DNA of 62,036 nt from a virus. The notes beneath the pieces are model-generated. The model worked only from the letters and a program-made list of their open reading frames with translations, had not been told where the DNA came from and searched no databases. The stretch covers positions 1-62,036 of the IMG/VR virus record IMGVR_UViG_3300042889_000724. One strand, written 5' to 3'. A program made the translations under genes and the position numbers. Positions 1-8,952 of the stretch are shown piece after piece (within the stretch, counting starts at the first letter, position 1; every line of letters begins with the position of its first letter).

Positions 1-185
1 ATCCTTTGCTTATATTTAAGACGACCTTCGAGGTATTCCTCGAAAGATTTATAAGTGGGAACACCGTTCGCTTCCAACTCAAAATTAATTTCAGCAAAAT
101 TTTGCTGTTCATACTGCCACCCGTTCCACGAAATGCCGAGCAGTTCTAGCAATTCTTCTTCGCGCTGGGTAATATCAATAACCAT
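1..185 (-). CDS. Conserved phage hypothetical protein, 5' part only
   Basis: The reading frame is open from an ATG at 185 leftwards to the window edge, giving about 61 residues (start MVIDITQREEELLELLG). The start at 185 is preferred to an in-frame ATG at 197 because a GGAGG Shine-Dalgarno sits just upstream (about 191-195). It is the first gene of a leftward transcript with its own sigma70-like promoter at 208-236. The visible part is acidic and probably helical at first, then contains YKSFEEYLEGRLKYK. I recognise no family, and the function is unknown. Confidence 0.7.
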   Translation of the reverse strand, partial: MVIDITQREEELLELLGISWNGWQYEQQNFAEINFELEANGVPTYKSFEEYLEGRLKYKQR

Positions 186-207
186 CAAAACCTCCATAAT
201 ATTATTC

Positions 208-236
208 ACTATACCCTGTTTATGGGAAAATGTCAA
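208..236 (-). promoter_or_regulatory. Sigma70-like promoter, leftward
   Basis: Read on the minus strand, TTGACA (231-236) is followed after 17 bases by TATAGT (208-213). It drives the leftward gene starting at 185. It is arranged back to back with the rightward promoter at 261-289, and the two share a CAGGGTATA / TAGGGTATA stretch around the -10. Confidence 0.75.
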
Positions 237-260
237 GCCCCTTTTTAATTTTATTTTCCC

Positions 261-289
261 TTGACATTTCCATCGTAATAGGGTATAAG
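261..289 (+). promoter_or_regulatory. Sigma70-like promoter, rightward
   Basis: TTGACA (261-266) and TATAAG (284-289) are separated by 17 bases. This promoter probably starts the transcript reading the small gene at 319 and the radical SAM operon behind it. The full consensus -35 suggests early expression by unmodified host RNA polymerase (inference). Confidence 0.75.
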
Positions 290-318
290 AGTATGTTGAG
301 TTTGAAAAGGATTTTGTT

Positions 319-720
319 ATGTCTATGCAACTTATGTCACATGCGTTCACTACCACTAGTACCAAGAAGCGCAAGACTTCTAACAAGGGTGTCGCTGCAC
401 GGTATTCCCAGGATTGGGTTGAATATAACAAGCAGATGAAGCGCATCGGTTCTACAACTAAGACTTTCGATGAGTATGTTCAATATCGGCAAGGTAATTA
501 TAAACCCAAGTTGCGTGGCACACCTCTACCTAAATATGAAGTCAGCGACCATCGTCAAAAGTATCCTTCTGGTGATGGTATCGGTGTAAACTATTCTCGT
601 AAAGAACAGATCTACACAGGCACGCTTATCAAGGGTATCAGCGTTCTACATAAGAGCAATGCTGTTCCTGTTATCAATAATGAACAGATTCTGGAAATAG
701 CAAAGATGCGCCGAAGTTGA
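319..720 (+). CDS. Conserved T4-like marine phage protein, unknown function
   Basis: This is a 133-residue basic protein with no signal peptide or membrane segment. An AAGGA Shine-Dalgarno about 7 bases before the ATG supports the start. The C-terminal half has KEQIYTGTLIKGISVLHKSN followed by a VPVINNEQ motif and a terminal KMRRS. From memory, this pattern recurs in small proteins of T4-like cyanophages and other marine phages. The middle carries a W-EYNK and a TFDEYVQYR motif. It lies first in the rightward operon, and the next gene starts inside its stop codon. No function can be assigned. Confidence 0.75.
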   Translation: MSMQLMSHAFTTTSTKKRKTSNKGVAARYSQDWVEYNKQMKRIGSTTKTFDEYVQYRQGNYKPKLRGTPLPKYEVSDHRQKYPSGDGIGVNYSRKEQIYTGTLIKGISVLHKSNAVPVINNEQILEIAKMRRS

Positions 721-2033
721 ATGTAAAAGAAAAGTTGGATTCGGTTGGGCATGGATTCTGCCCACAGAAGTGGAGATGGTTAGCACTATATCTTCACTCT
801 GGGCATAAACACAGTTGTCATCATCCACCACCGATGCATATTGCTCTAGAAGAAATCGCTAAAGATCCCGCAGCATTACATAATACCTCACATGAGAAGC
901 AGCAACGCAAGACCATGTTGGAAGGTGGCAGACCAGATGAGTGCTCTTACTGTTGGAGTATCGAAGACATCAATGAAGTCAGCGATCGCGTTGTGAAAAA
1001 TACTGTTGCACCGAATACTCTATTAGATCTTGATGAAGAAATACAAATTTTAAGAAATACACCATGGGGTGAAAATGTAAACCCATATAACATGGAAGTT
1101 AGTTTCAGTAATGCATGTAATTTCAAGTGTGGTTACTGTTGTCCATCATTTTCTTCTCTCTGGGAAGATGAAATAAAACAACATGGTAATTATGATTTAC
1201 AATATAATCAGTATGGGTTGTCTGATAAGATCTATTCCGAGAAAGAATATAATCCATATGTTGAGGCATTTTGGAAATGGTGGCCAAATTTAAAAAATGA
1301 TTTAAAGGTTTTCCGCATTACTGGGGGGGAACCTTTAATGACTGCCAACACGTTCAAATTGCTCGATATGTTGAAGGAAGATGGCAACCCAGAGTTATTA
1401 CTTCAGATCAATACTAATCTAGGGGTAACGAATCGTAAAGTTTTAGATTTTTGCTCGCGAGCGCGAGAATTGATTAAAAAGAAACACGTCAAGAATATTA
1501 GAGTGTTTACGAGTATAGAATGCACAGGTAAGCAAGCAGAATACATTCGACGCGGACTCAACTATGAATTGTTTCTACAAAATATTAATACTGTATTAGA
1601 AACAGTTCCAACTGCATACGTAAGTTTTATGACAACGTATAATGTCTTAACTGTTCCATATTTCAAAGATTTCTTAAAGTTGGTTGTAGAACTTCGTGCG
1701 AAATGGGGCGAACGAATTCTAATTGATATTCAGCATCTTAAAGAACCGCCACACTGGACAATGAATATACTACCGAAAGAATTTGGTAGATATATAGACA
1801 GCGACGTCGAATACATGAAGCAAAATGGATTTCAAGAGTTCGAAATACAAAAGATGGTACGAGTTCGAGAGTATTTCTATAATGATACGCATAATATATC
1901 AGAGGAATACAGATTGAATGCCAGAAAAGATTTTGCCAAGTTCTTTCCGGAATATGACCGTAGAAGCAACAGTAATTTGGCAGACACGTTTCCCGAATTT
2001 ACAGAATTTTTAGAATGGTGTGAGGAATTATAA
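717..2033 (+). CDS. Radical SAM protein 1 with N-terminal twitch-like domain
   Basis: This 438-residue protein belongs to a family that cleaves S-adenosylmethionine with a 4Fe-4S cluster to start radical chemistry. The core motif CNFKCGYC (C134, C138, C141) is the canonical CX3CX2C. The glycine-rich SAM motif TGGEPLM follows, and INTNLG and SIECTG motifs lie along the barrel. Before the core is an auxiliary-cluster motif: C15, a Gly-X4-Cys ending at C34, then C76-X2-C79. The start is a TTG overlapping the upstream stop. No in-frame ATG precedes C15, so TTG is preferred. The substrate is unknown. It is the first of six such genes in a row and is closest to the proteins from 2617 and 4034. Confidence 0.85.
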   Translation: MNVKEKLDSVGHGFCPQKWRWLALYLHSGHKHSCHHPPPMHIALEEIAKDPAALHNTSHEKQQRKTMLEGGRPDECSYCWSIEDINEVSDRVVKNTVAPNTLLDLDEEIQILRNTPWGENVNPYNMEVSFSNACNFKCGYCCPSFSSLWEDEIKQHGNYDLQYNQYGLSDKIYSEKEYNPYVEAFWKWWPNLKNDLKVFRITGGEPLMTANTFKLLDMLKEDGNPELLLQINTNLGVTNRKVLDFCSRARELIKKKHVKNIRVFTSIECTGKQAEYIRRGLNYELFLQNINTVLETVPTAYVSFMTTYNVLTVPYFKDFLKLVVELRAKWGERILIDIQHLKEPPHWTMNILPKEFGRYIDSDVEYMKQNGFQEFEIQKMVRVREYFYNDTHNISEEYRLNARKDFAKFFPEYDRRSNSNLADTFPEFTEFLEWCEEL

Positions 2034-2035
2034 AC

Positions 2036-2620
2036 ATGGTTAATTTTGATGTTGTAATGCTTTGGATGCAATATATTCGCAATAATCCAGATAATGCATA
2101 CAGATTCTCTGAGAATTTTTGGCCGAGTCAGATCGAGAGTAAGAAGTGGTTACTCGAACATGTAACTCACATGGATAGATCGATCATAATTTTCGGTGGA
2201 TGGTATGGAGTTCTTGCGCAGTTTATTGCACATAAATTTCCAGATGCCCGAATTCTAACCACAGATTTAGATTCTAGTTGTAGGCATGTATTCGCTGCTA
2301 TCGACGAATGTTATCACGATATTGTCTTTCGTCAACATGACATGAAAAATGGTATGCCAATCAACATACATCCCGATCTGGTGATCAATACCAGCAGCGA
2401 GCATGTTACGCAAGAAGTTTACGATGCTTGGTGGGACTCTATTCCTAGCGGGACTAAATATATCGTTCAAGGAAATAATCTAGAAAATCATGAGCATGTT
2501 CGTCTTGCTAATAGTCTAGAGGAATTCTTAAACATCAACAATATTAAAGAACCAGAATACGCTGGTATGTTGAAGTGTGGACATTTCTATAGATACATGG
2601 CAGTGGGTTATAAAAAATGA
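2036..2620 (+). CDS. Class I SAM-dependent methyltransferase-like protein
   Basis: This 194-residue protein is embedded in the radical SAM array, starting 2 bases after gene 1 and overlapping gene 3 by an ATGA. The region IIIFGGWYGVLAQFIAHKF, then TTDLD, looks like strand 1/motif I and the acidic end of strand 2 of a Rossmann methyltransferase. DLVINTSSEH fits motif IV. The GGWYG loop differs from the usual GxGxG, so catalysis is not assured. The gene at 52737-53393 has a similar layout (a SWLGFPLVP loop, then IDID, then VVVSIGCEAMY). Its position suggests it acts with the radical SAM enzymes on a shared target (inference). Confidence 0.6.
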   Translation: MVNFDVVMLWMQYIRNNPDNAYRFSENFWPSQIESKKWLLEHVTHMDRSIIIFGGWYGVLAQFIAHKFPDARILTTDLDSSCRHVFAAIDECYHDIVFRQHDMKNGMPINIHPDLVINTSSEHVTQEVYDAWWDSIPSGTKYIVQGNNLENHEHVRLANSLEEFLNINNIKEPEYAGMLKCGHFYRYMAVGYKK

Positions 2621-4041
2621 GTGATGGTGCGCACGAGGAACATAATCTGGATGTCCATTCAGTAGATTCATATTGGAATTTTCTGAAAGAGAAACGTGAA
2701 GTAATTAATAATGTAAGTCCTACCTTCTGCGCTGCAAAGTGGAAACAATCCACAATTCTTCTGTATAATGGTGAAACACATAGTTGTCACCATCCTTCTC
2801 GCCATAAAATTACGTTAGAAGATATTAAAGACAATCCAAGAGGTATTCACAATACTGCTGTTAAAAAGGCAGCACGTATTGACATGCTCAATGGTATACA
2901 AACCAAAGAATGTGACTATTGTTGGAAAATTGAAAATCTCGACAAAGATTGGATGAGTGATCGGATATACAAATCCACGTATTCATGGGCGCTCCCGCAC
3001 ATTGATGAAATTGTAAAATCTGGTGATGGGGCAGATATTGATCCTTCGTATTTAGAAGTTGCATTCGAATCTACATGCAATTTTAAATGTGTATACTGCA
3101 GTCCAGAAAGTTCCTCAAGGTGGCAGGAAGAAATTGAAACGCACGGTCCAATTGAATTAGAAGATTTCAAATTGCACGATCTTGGATGGTTGAAAGAAGT
3201 CGGTAAATTGCCGATTCACAGGAAAGATGAAAATCCATACATCGATGCATTCTGGGAATGGTGGCCAGAATTATATCCAAATTTGCATACATTTAGAATC
3301 ACTGGTGGTGAACCTTTACTCAGTAAGCACACATGGAGAGTTCTTGATTATATTGCAGAGAATCCGAACCCAAATTTGACACTTGCAATCAACACCAATC
3401 TCAATGTTCCTGATAAATTGGTTGAGAAACTCGTGGAGTATATTAATAGAATCTCTTGTAATATTAAATTGTTTGATGTTTATACATCCCTCGAGAGCAC
3501 AGGTAAACATGCTGAGTACTCCAGATTTGGTATGCAATTTGATGAGTTTAAGAAAAACTGTGAATATGTATTAGATAATACGCCAAATACCACAAGACTA
3601 CATTATATGACAACTATAAACCTAACAAGCGCTCCAACTCTTCTAGAATATTTACAATATATCAGAGAAATGCGTTTACGGTATTATAGTAAGATTCATG
3701 AATTCAGAGTAAGAACTCATCTTTCATATCTTCGCTGGCCTAGAATGTTATGTTTGACATTGTTATCTCCGGAAGATAAACAAAAGTTTGGGGATATGTG
3801 GATAGAATATGTTGAAGAACATAAATTAACATCAAAAAAATCTCTCCAAGAAACCTTTTATTTGGAAGAAGTCGATCAAGTAAGAAGATTGGTCGATTAC
3901 ATGAGATCAACTAAAGAACCAGAATCACTATACAGAGACTTCAGAAACTATACTCGCAGTTTGGACAAACGCAGAAAAACATCATTCGTTGACACTTTTC
4001 CAGAACTTGCGTATTTAATGGATGACGACTATTATGGATGA
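2617..4041 (+). CDS. Radical SAM protein 2 with N-terminal twitch-like domain
   Basis: This 474-residue protein has the radical SAM motif CNFKCVYC at C154, C158 and C161, followed by ITGGEPLL and INTNLNVP. The N-terminal auxiliary motif is C38, Gly52-X4-Cys57 with SCHHP, then C99-X2-C102 within a CDYCWKIE motif. That CDYCWKIE motif is identical in the protein from 4034. The ATG overlaps the stop of the methyltransferase-like gene (ATGA), which indicates translational coupling. It shares the FWEWWPEL segment with the other two proteins of this subgroup. The substrate is unknown. Confidence 0.85.
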   Translation: MSDGAHEEHNLDVHSVDSYWNFLKEKREVINNVSPTFCAAKWKQSTILLYNGETHSCHHPSRHKITLEDIKDNPRGIHNTAVKKAARIDMLNGIQTKECDYCWKIENLDKDWMSDRIYKSTYSWALPHIDEIVKSGDGADIDPSYLEVAFESTCNFKCVYCSPESSSRWQEEIETHGPIELEDFKLHDLGWLKEVGKLPIHRKDENPYIDAFWEWWPELYPNLHTFRITGGEPLLSKHTWRVLDYIAENPNPNLTLAINTNLNVPDKLVEKLVEYINRISCNIKLFDVYTSLESTGKHAEYSRFGMQFDEFKKNCEYVLDNTPNTTRLHYMTTINLTSAPTLLEYLQYIREMRLRYYSKIHEFRVRTHLSYLRWPRMLCLTLLSPEDKQKFGDMWIEYVEEHKLTSKKSLQETFYLEEVDQVRRLVDYMRSTKEPESLYRDFRNYTRSLDKRRKTSFVDTFPELAYLMDDDYYG

Positions 4042-5359
4042 TAGATTACTTCAATTTAGAGATGGTATATTAAATTCTAAATCTGCATCGTTTTGTGGTG
4101 CGAAATGGGGAAATAGTACTCTGTGGTTGGGTAGCGGAGAAACCAGCAGTTGTCATCTTCCTCCTGTTCATAAAATAGATCCAGAGCAAATTTTATTAGA
4201 TCCAGCAAAACTGCATAATACTGATCATAAAATAAAAATGCGACAACTGATGAAGGATGGACATAAACCATCTGAGTGTGATTACTGCTGGAAGATTGAA
4301 AGTATGGGAACTGATTATATTTCAGATCGTGTCTTTAAATCTCTACAGTTTACACCAGAAGAAATGCAAAAATGGTTTGATAAACCAGCAGATGCTCGTA
4401 TTATTCCACCCACATTAGAAGTTATGTTTGATAGAACCTGTAATTTTGCATGCAGTTATTGTAATGCAAATTTCAGCACAACATGGGAAAGAGACATAAA
4501 GAAATACGGTAACTATGATCTCGAGACTTCTGGTGGAGGTGCATTTAAACATGATGGTACGGTAAATAATTGTTATGAGAAAACAGAAAATCCATATATC
4601 AAAGCATTTTGGGAATGGTGGCCAGAACTTAGTAAAGAACTTCGCACGCTAAGAGTTACTGGTGGTGAACCATTAATGAGCACAGATGTTTGGAAATTGA
4701 TTGACTTGTTTGCAGAAGAGAAATATCTGTTTGAATTGGGAATCAATACCAATCTTGGTGCAAAAAAATCTATCATAGATAGACTGATAGAGAGATCGCA
4801 CGACATTAACAATCTTACTCTCTTCACAAGCATGGAAACTACAGGTGCGCAAGCAGAGTATATTCGCGATGGATTGGATTATGAATCGTGGTGCGATAAC
4901 GTTGAGCGTATTCTTGGTGAATCTAATGTGAAGCGCATTGTTGTTATGATGACGATTAATGCAATGTGTTTGTTTAATATTACCGATTTTATGGATCAAG
5001 TTATGATTTGGAAACAGAAATATCGAAATCTTATCAGTATGAGTATTAATTTCCTACGGTTTCCTGCATTTCAAAGTTTAACAGTTTTACCTGATACTCT
5101 AAGAGAAAAATCGCATCAACAACTTTCTGATTGGTATCAAGTTAATCGTGATGATCCAAATCTTATGTTCACAGAGAAAAGTGATATTGAAAGATTAATT
5201 TCTTATGTCGATGTTATTGAAACACCACATTCATATGACACAGATCTAGAAAAAAATCGAAGCGATTTCAAAAAGTTCTATACTCAATATAGTTCTCGCA
5301 GAAATAAACCAATTGATGTATTCCCAGAGGAGTTTTTGCAGTGGTTCAACACTCTCTAA
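4034..5359 (+). CDS. Radical SAM protein 3 with N-terminal twitch-like domain
   Basis: This 441-residue protein carries CNFACSYC (C136, C140, C143), VTGGEPLM and INTNLGA motifs of a radical SAM barrel. The N-terminal auxiliary motif is C21, Gly35-X4-Cys40, and C82-X2-C85 (CDYCWKIE). The ATG at 4034 overlaps the previous stop by 8 bases. An in-frame ATG at 4022 would add four residues and cannot be excluded. Together with the proteins from 717 and 2617 it forms subgroup A, defined by SCHxP and FWxWWP motifs. These three look like successive duplications of one ancestor. Confidence 0.85.
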   Translation: MDDRLLQFRDGILNSKSASFCGAKWGNSTLWLGSGETSSCHLPPVHKIDPEQILLDPAKLHNTDHKIKMRQLMKDGHKPSECDYCWKIESMGTDYISDRVFKSLQFTPEEMQKWFDKPADARIIPPTLEVMFDRTCNFACSYCNANFSTTWERDIKKYGNYDLETSGGGAFKHDGTVNNCYEKTENPYIKAFWEWWPELSKELRTLRVTGGEPLMSTDVWKLIDLFAEEKYLFELGINTNLGAKKSIIDRLIERSHDINNLTLFTSMETTGAQAEYIRDGLDYESWCDNVERILGESNVKRIVVMMTINAMCLFNITDFMDQVMIWKQKYRNLISMSINFLRFPAFQSLTVLPDTLREKSHQQLSDWYQVNRDDPNLMFTEKSDIERLISYVDVIETPHSYDTDLEKNRSDFKKFYTQYSSRRNKPIDVFPEEFLQWFNTL

Positions 5360-6534
5360 GAAACGATGGGTATTGCACCCTGCCATTCAATCACATGAAT
5401 CTTCATCCTAATGGAAATGTTTCTATTTGCTGCGTTTCTAAGATGAGCGGACCAGATAGTGGTTTCGCTAAAGATAAAAACGGGAAATTACTCAATCTAA
5501 AAACGAATACGCTCGACGAAATTTTTAATAGTTATTCTACGAACAAAGTTCGAGATGAAATGTTAACACACCAGTATCCTTCTGCGTGCGAGGGTTGTTA
5601 TAAGATTGAGCAACATGGAGGAAAGTCTCGTCGAATAACGGAGAATAACCGTTGGGAAAATGTTGAGAAACCTCAATTGGAGTTTCTAGATATTCGCTTG
5701 AGCAATCTTTGTAACTTAAAGTGTTTGATGTGTTATCCAGATTCTAGTTCTTCTCTTGTATCTGATTATAAAGAATGGTCGGATCAACTTCCATTCGTAC
5801 CAAAAAACAATACTGATTACGATTTATTTCAGTGGTTTGATGAAAGTATAATCGACCAACTCTATGCACACAAAGATTCATTAAAATATCTTTATATTAA
5901 TGGCGGTGAACCTTTTATTATGCCAATGCAATGGAAATTGCTTGAAAAATTGATAGAATGGGATGTCGCTAAAAACATACACATTAGTTACAATACTAAT
6001 TGCACGACGTATTCGGATTCTTTCAGCGATTACTGGAAACATTTTAAAGTTGTTACTCTCGGATGTAGTATGGATGCAGTCGGGGATAAGAATAAGTTTA
6101 TTCGTTATCCAAATGATTGGGATCGGTCGAACGAAAATATTAAAAAACTATTAGAAAATCCCTACATCGCTGCTTTAAACATTACATGTAGTATTCAGTG
6201 GTTGAATGCACCATTTCTTCCGGAGTTTTATGAGTGGGCAGTTCCTTTGACCAAATTGAAACCGCACACAACAATCAACCAAAACTTTATTGTTTTTCCT
6301 GATTATCTTTCATTGAATTGCGCTTCTAAAAATTTCAAGAAAGAATTAACCCAACTCTATGAAGAATCACCATACTCTAATTGGATTCTGACAGAAACAA
6401 TGAAATCATACCTTCGTGTTGAATCGCAAAACGATTTGCATTGGCAACAAGGCAATAAATACTTAGACGTTGTTCAACTAAGTAGAAAAATGGGTCCGTG
6501 GAAAGATATATTCAATTATGACTATCAATACTGA
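5341..6534 (+). CDS. Radical SAM protein 4 with N-terminal twitch-like domain
   Basis: This 397-residue protein has CNLKCLMC (C124, C128, C131), INGGEPF and YNTNCT motifs. The N-terminal motif is C12-X12-Gly25-X4-Cys30-Cys31 then C83-X2-C86. This fits the first half of a SPASM (twitch) cluster site, but placed in front of the barrel rather than behind it. The start is a GTG at 5341 overlapping the upstream gene by 19 bases. A later ATG would remove C12, so the GTG is preferred. It belongs to subgroup B, with LxPxGxxxICC, and is clearly diverged from subgroup A. Confidence 0.83.
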   Translation: MVQHSLRNDGYCTLPFNHMNLHPNGNVSICCVSKMSGPDSGFAKDKNGKLLNLKTNTLDEIFNSYSTNKVRDEMLTHQYPSACEGCYKIEQHGGKSRRITENNRWENVEKPQLEFLDIRLSNLCNLKCLMCYPDSSSSLVSDYKEWSDQLPFVPKNNTDYDLFQWFDESIIDQLYAHKDSLKYLYINGGEPFIMPMQWKLLEKLIEWDVAKNIHISYNTNCTTYSDSFSDYWKHFKVVTLGCSMDAVGDKNKFIRYPNDWDRSNENIKKLLENPYIAALNITCSIQWLNAPFLPEFYEWAVPLTKLKPHTTINQNFIVFPDYLSLNCASKNFKKELTQLYEESPYSNWILTETMKSYLRVESQNDLHWQQGNKYLDVVQLSRKMGPWKDIFNYDYQY

Positions 6535-7810
6535 AAATAATAAAAGTATCTGTAGATATCCATGGGTCCATAGTTATATCGGATCACAGTACGAACGAAA
6601 AATCTGCTGTATATCTGATGACATCCATTCTGAAGAAAAAACAGAAACTAAGGATTTCTGGAATTCTTCAGTGATGAAAGATGTTCGAAAGAAGATGGTA
6701 GCAGGAGAAAAGATTGATGCATGTTCTGTGTGCTATAAGAACGAAGAGCAGAATATCCAATCTTTGCGACAACAGAGTTGGAACGAGCATCAGATCGAAG
6801 AAGAAGAATTAATCGCTGATGTCATAAGTAAAACCGACGAAAATGGTTCTGTGTCAGAACTTCCTACATATTTTGACTATCGAACCATTCATTGTAATTT
6901 ACAGTGTATAAGTTGTGGGTTTTTCTATAGTTCTAAACACAATTCTCTGTTCAGAGAAATGTGGGGTCATGCGCCAAAAATGTATCTGTCTGGTAAAGAA
7001 TTTGTGATAGATTATAATTTCGAAGATTCTATGGCACAAGAAATTATTGATTGTTTGGACCAGCGGAGATTGACTAAGATATATTGGGCTGGTGGCGAAC
7101 CGATGATGTCCCATGTGCATTGGAAAGTAGTAGACAAACTACTAGAGATTCAAACTGTAGATCCTGCGTATCTAGACAAAATCTTTATTCACTATAATAC
7201 CAATCTAACTCGTCTTCAATGGAAAGGAAAGATTATTCCCGAACTGTTGGAGTTTTATCAACCAAGTATACAGGCAAGTCTAGATGGGACGCATGAAACT
7301 TTTGAATTTTGCCGAGATGGGGCGTCATGGGAAACAGTTTCTAATAATTGGAAAGAATATCATTCTAGACTAAACAAGAGAAACCAATTCGGTCTTTCAA
7401 GCATTATGTCTGCTCCAGTTCTTATGGATATAGATAGATGGTTTGAATTTTATGAACCGTATGATCCGGAACTGCATTCTCACAAATTATTTGGTAATAT
7501 TACTTCTGATGCTTATCAGGGATTCTTGGATATTCGATTATATCCCCAACAAATTTTCGATAGAATTGTTGATCACGCTATTAAAAGATTTGAAGAGTGT
7601 TCTTTGAGAGGAAAAGAAAGAACGATTGCAATATTAAAATCTTATAAATTAGATAAAAGCAATAACCCAATTTATTCAGATCTAGAAATGTTAAAAATGA
7701 TGAAAGAAAATTGGGAATATCGAGAAAAGTTTCTGCTGGGAAAACACACCTTTGAAAGTCTAACTGCAATTATAGACCCAGAGGTGAGGGATTGGTATTT
7801 GTCAATATGA
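6518..7810 (+). CDS. Radical SAM protein 5 with N-terminal twitch-like domain
   Basis: This 430-residue protein has CNLQCISC (C126, C130, C133), WAGGEPMM and YNTNLT motifs. The N-terminal auxiliary cysteines are C12, C30-C31 and C69-X2-C72. It overlaps the upstream gene by 17 bases and the downstream gene by an ATGA. The family-typical Gly-X4-Cys turn is replaced by a YERKICC sequence. The core is intact, so an active enzyme is expected. The substrate is unknown. Confidence 0.83.
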   Translation: MTINTENNKSICRYPWVHSYIGSQYERKICCISDDIHSEEKTETKDFWNSSVMKDVRKKMVAGEKIDACSVCYKNEEQNIQSLRQQSWNEHQIEEEELIADVISKTDENGSVSELPTYFDYRTIHCNLQCISCGFFYSSKHNSLFREMWGHAPKMYLSGKEFVIDYNFEDSMAQEIIDCLDQRRLTKIYWAGGEPMMSHVHWKVVDKLLEIQTVDPAYLDKIFIHYNTNLTRLQWKGKIIPELLEFYQPSIQASLDGTHETFEFCRDGASWETVSNNWKEYHSRLNKRNQFGLSSIMSAPVLMDIDRWFEFYEPYDPELHSHKLFGNITSDAYQGFLDIRLYPQQIFDRIVDHAIKRFEECSLRGKERTIAILKSYKLDKSNNPIYSDLEMLKMMKENWEYREKFLLGKHTFESLTAIIDPEVRDWYLSI

Positions 7811-8952
7811 GCGAAACTAAAATTTATTGTCCGTCTATGTGGAAATCGGTGCATGTTGATACCGATGGTTACCTAACACCATGCTGTCTTTTTATCCATA
7901 GAGAAGATAAAAAAAGTAAACTTGTAGATATAGAACATGCGGAGAGTATTCTACAAGAAGAATTTCAGGAATATCGCGACCAATTATCGCAAGGTATTTG
8001 GCCGAGTGGTTGCAACCAGTGTAAATTTGCAGAAGACGAGGGGCGAGACAGTAAACGAACACAAGATATGTGGATGTTACATAATGGAACAATGCAAACG
8101 CCACCTGAAGAAGTTTCTCTTGAATATCTACAGTTAAAAACTGGAAGATTATGTAATCTCCGTTGCACCATATGCACTCCTGCGTGCTCAACTGCAATTT
8201 CGACCGAACTGTTACGCATAGGAAAATTGGACAGAGAAACATATGATCGTCTTAATGAAGAGATTGCTTGGTCTTATGATTTAGAACAATATAAGAAATT
8301 GAATCCTGGTGAAAGTGGATATTTCAGAATTGATATTGCGGGCGGCGAACCTCTACTAAACAAGACACACTTTGAGTGGTTGGACCAATTACCAAATCCA
8401 GAAAAAACAATATTATTATATAATACGAATGGAACACAAAGACCAAGTAGAAAAGAGATTGATATTTGGAAAAAATTCAGAGGTATTGTTTTATCTTTCA
8501 GTATAGATTCTTACGGCGATAAGTTTGAGAAACTAAGAGTAGGTGCTAAGTGGGATCAAGTTTTGGATAACTTGAAATACTGCCAAGAAGAAATTATAGC
8601 AAAGGAATTCGATTTACACACATCAAATGTTTCTATTGTTATGACAGTAAGTAAAATGAACGTCAGAGACTCGATTACTCTTTACAAGATATTGAATCAA
8701 TATGTGCGGTTTACTAATTCAAATCCGTTAAATTTTAACTACTTGTATTATCCTGACCACATGGCATGCCACAACATGACGCGAGAGGAACTGCAGGAAG
8801 TAATTGCATTGTATGATGCTGAAATACCTTCTTTACCCGAAGAAGGCAAAATGCGGAAACAGTGTATGGATTTACGAAATAGTCTTTTTTCATTTTTGGA
8901 TGGAAAGGAAGTTGAAAATCTACGACCAATGCCGAGCGATCATAGAAAATGA
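7807..8952 (+). CDS. Radical SAM protein 6 with N-terminal twitch-like domain
   Basis: This 381-residue protein has CNLRCTIC (C116, C120, C123), IAGGEPLLN and YNTNGT motifs. N-terminal auxiliary cysteines are C8-X12-Gly21-X4-C26-C27 and C69-X2-C72. The ATG at 7807 overlaps the upstream stop (ATGA). An upstream in-frame ATG at 7792 is possible but lies deeper in the previous gene. It is the last member of the array, and its own stop overlaps the SGNH-like gene. It is one of three subgroup B members. Confidence 0.83.
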   Translation: MSETKIYCPSMWKSVHVDTDGYLTPCCLFIHREDKKSKLVDIEHAESILQEEFQEYRDQLSQGIWPSGCNQCKFAEDEGRDSKRTQDMWMLHNGTMQTPPEEVSLEYLQLKTGRLCNLRCTICTPACSTAISTELLRIGKLDRETYDRLNEEIAWSYDLEQYKKLNPGESGYFRIDIAGGEPLLNKTHFEWLDQLPNPEKTILLYNTNGTQRPSRKEIDIWKKFRGIVLSFSIDSYGDKFEKLRVGAKWDQVLDNLKYCQEEIIAKEFDLHTSNVSIVMTVSKMNVRDSITLYKILNQYVRFTNSNPLNFNYLYYPDHMACHNMTREELQEVIALYDAEIPSLPEEGKMRKQCMDLRNSLFSFLDGKEVENLRPMPSDHRK

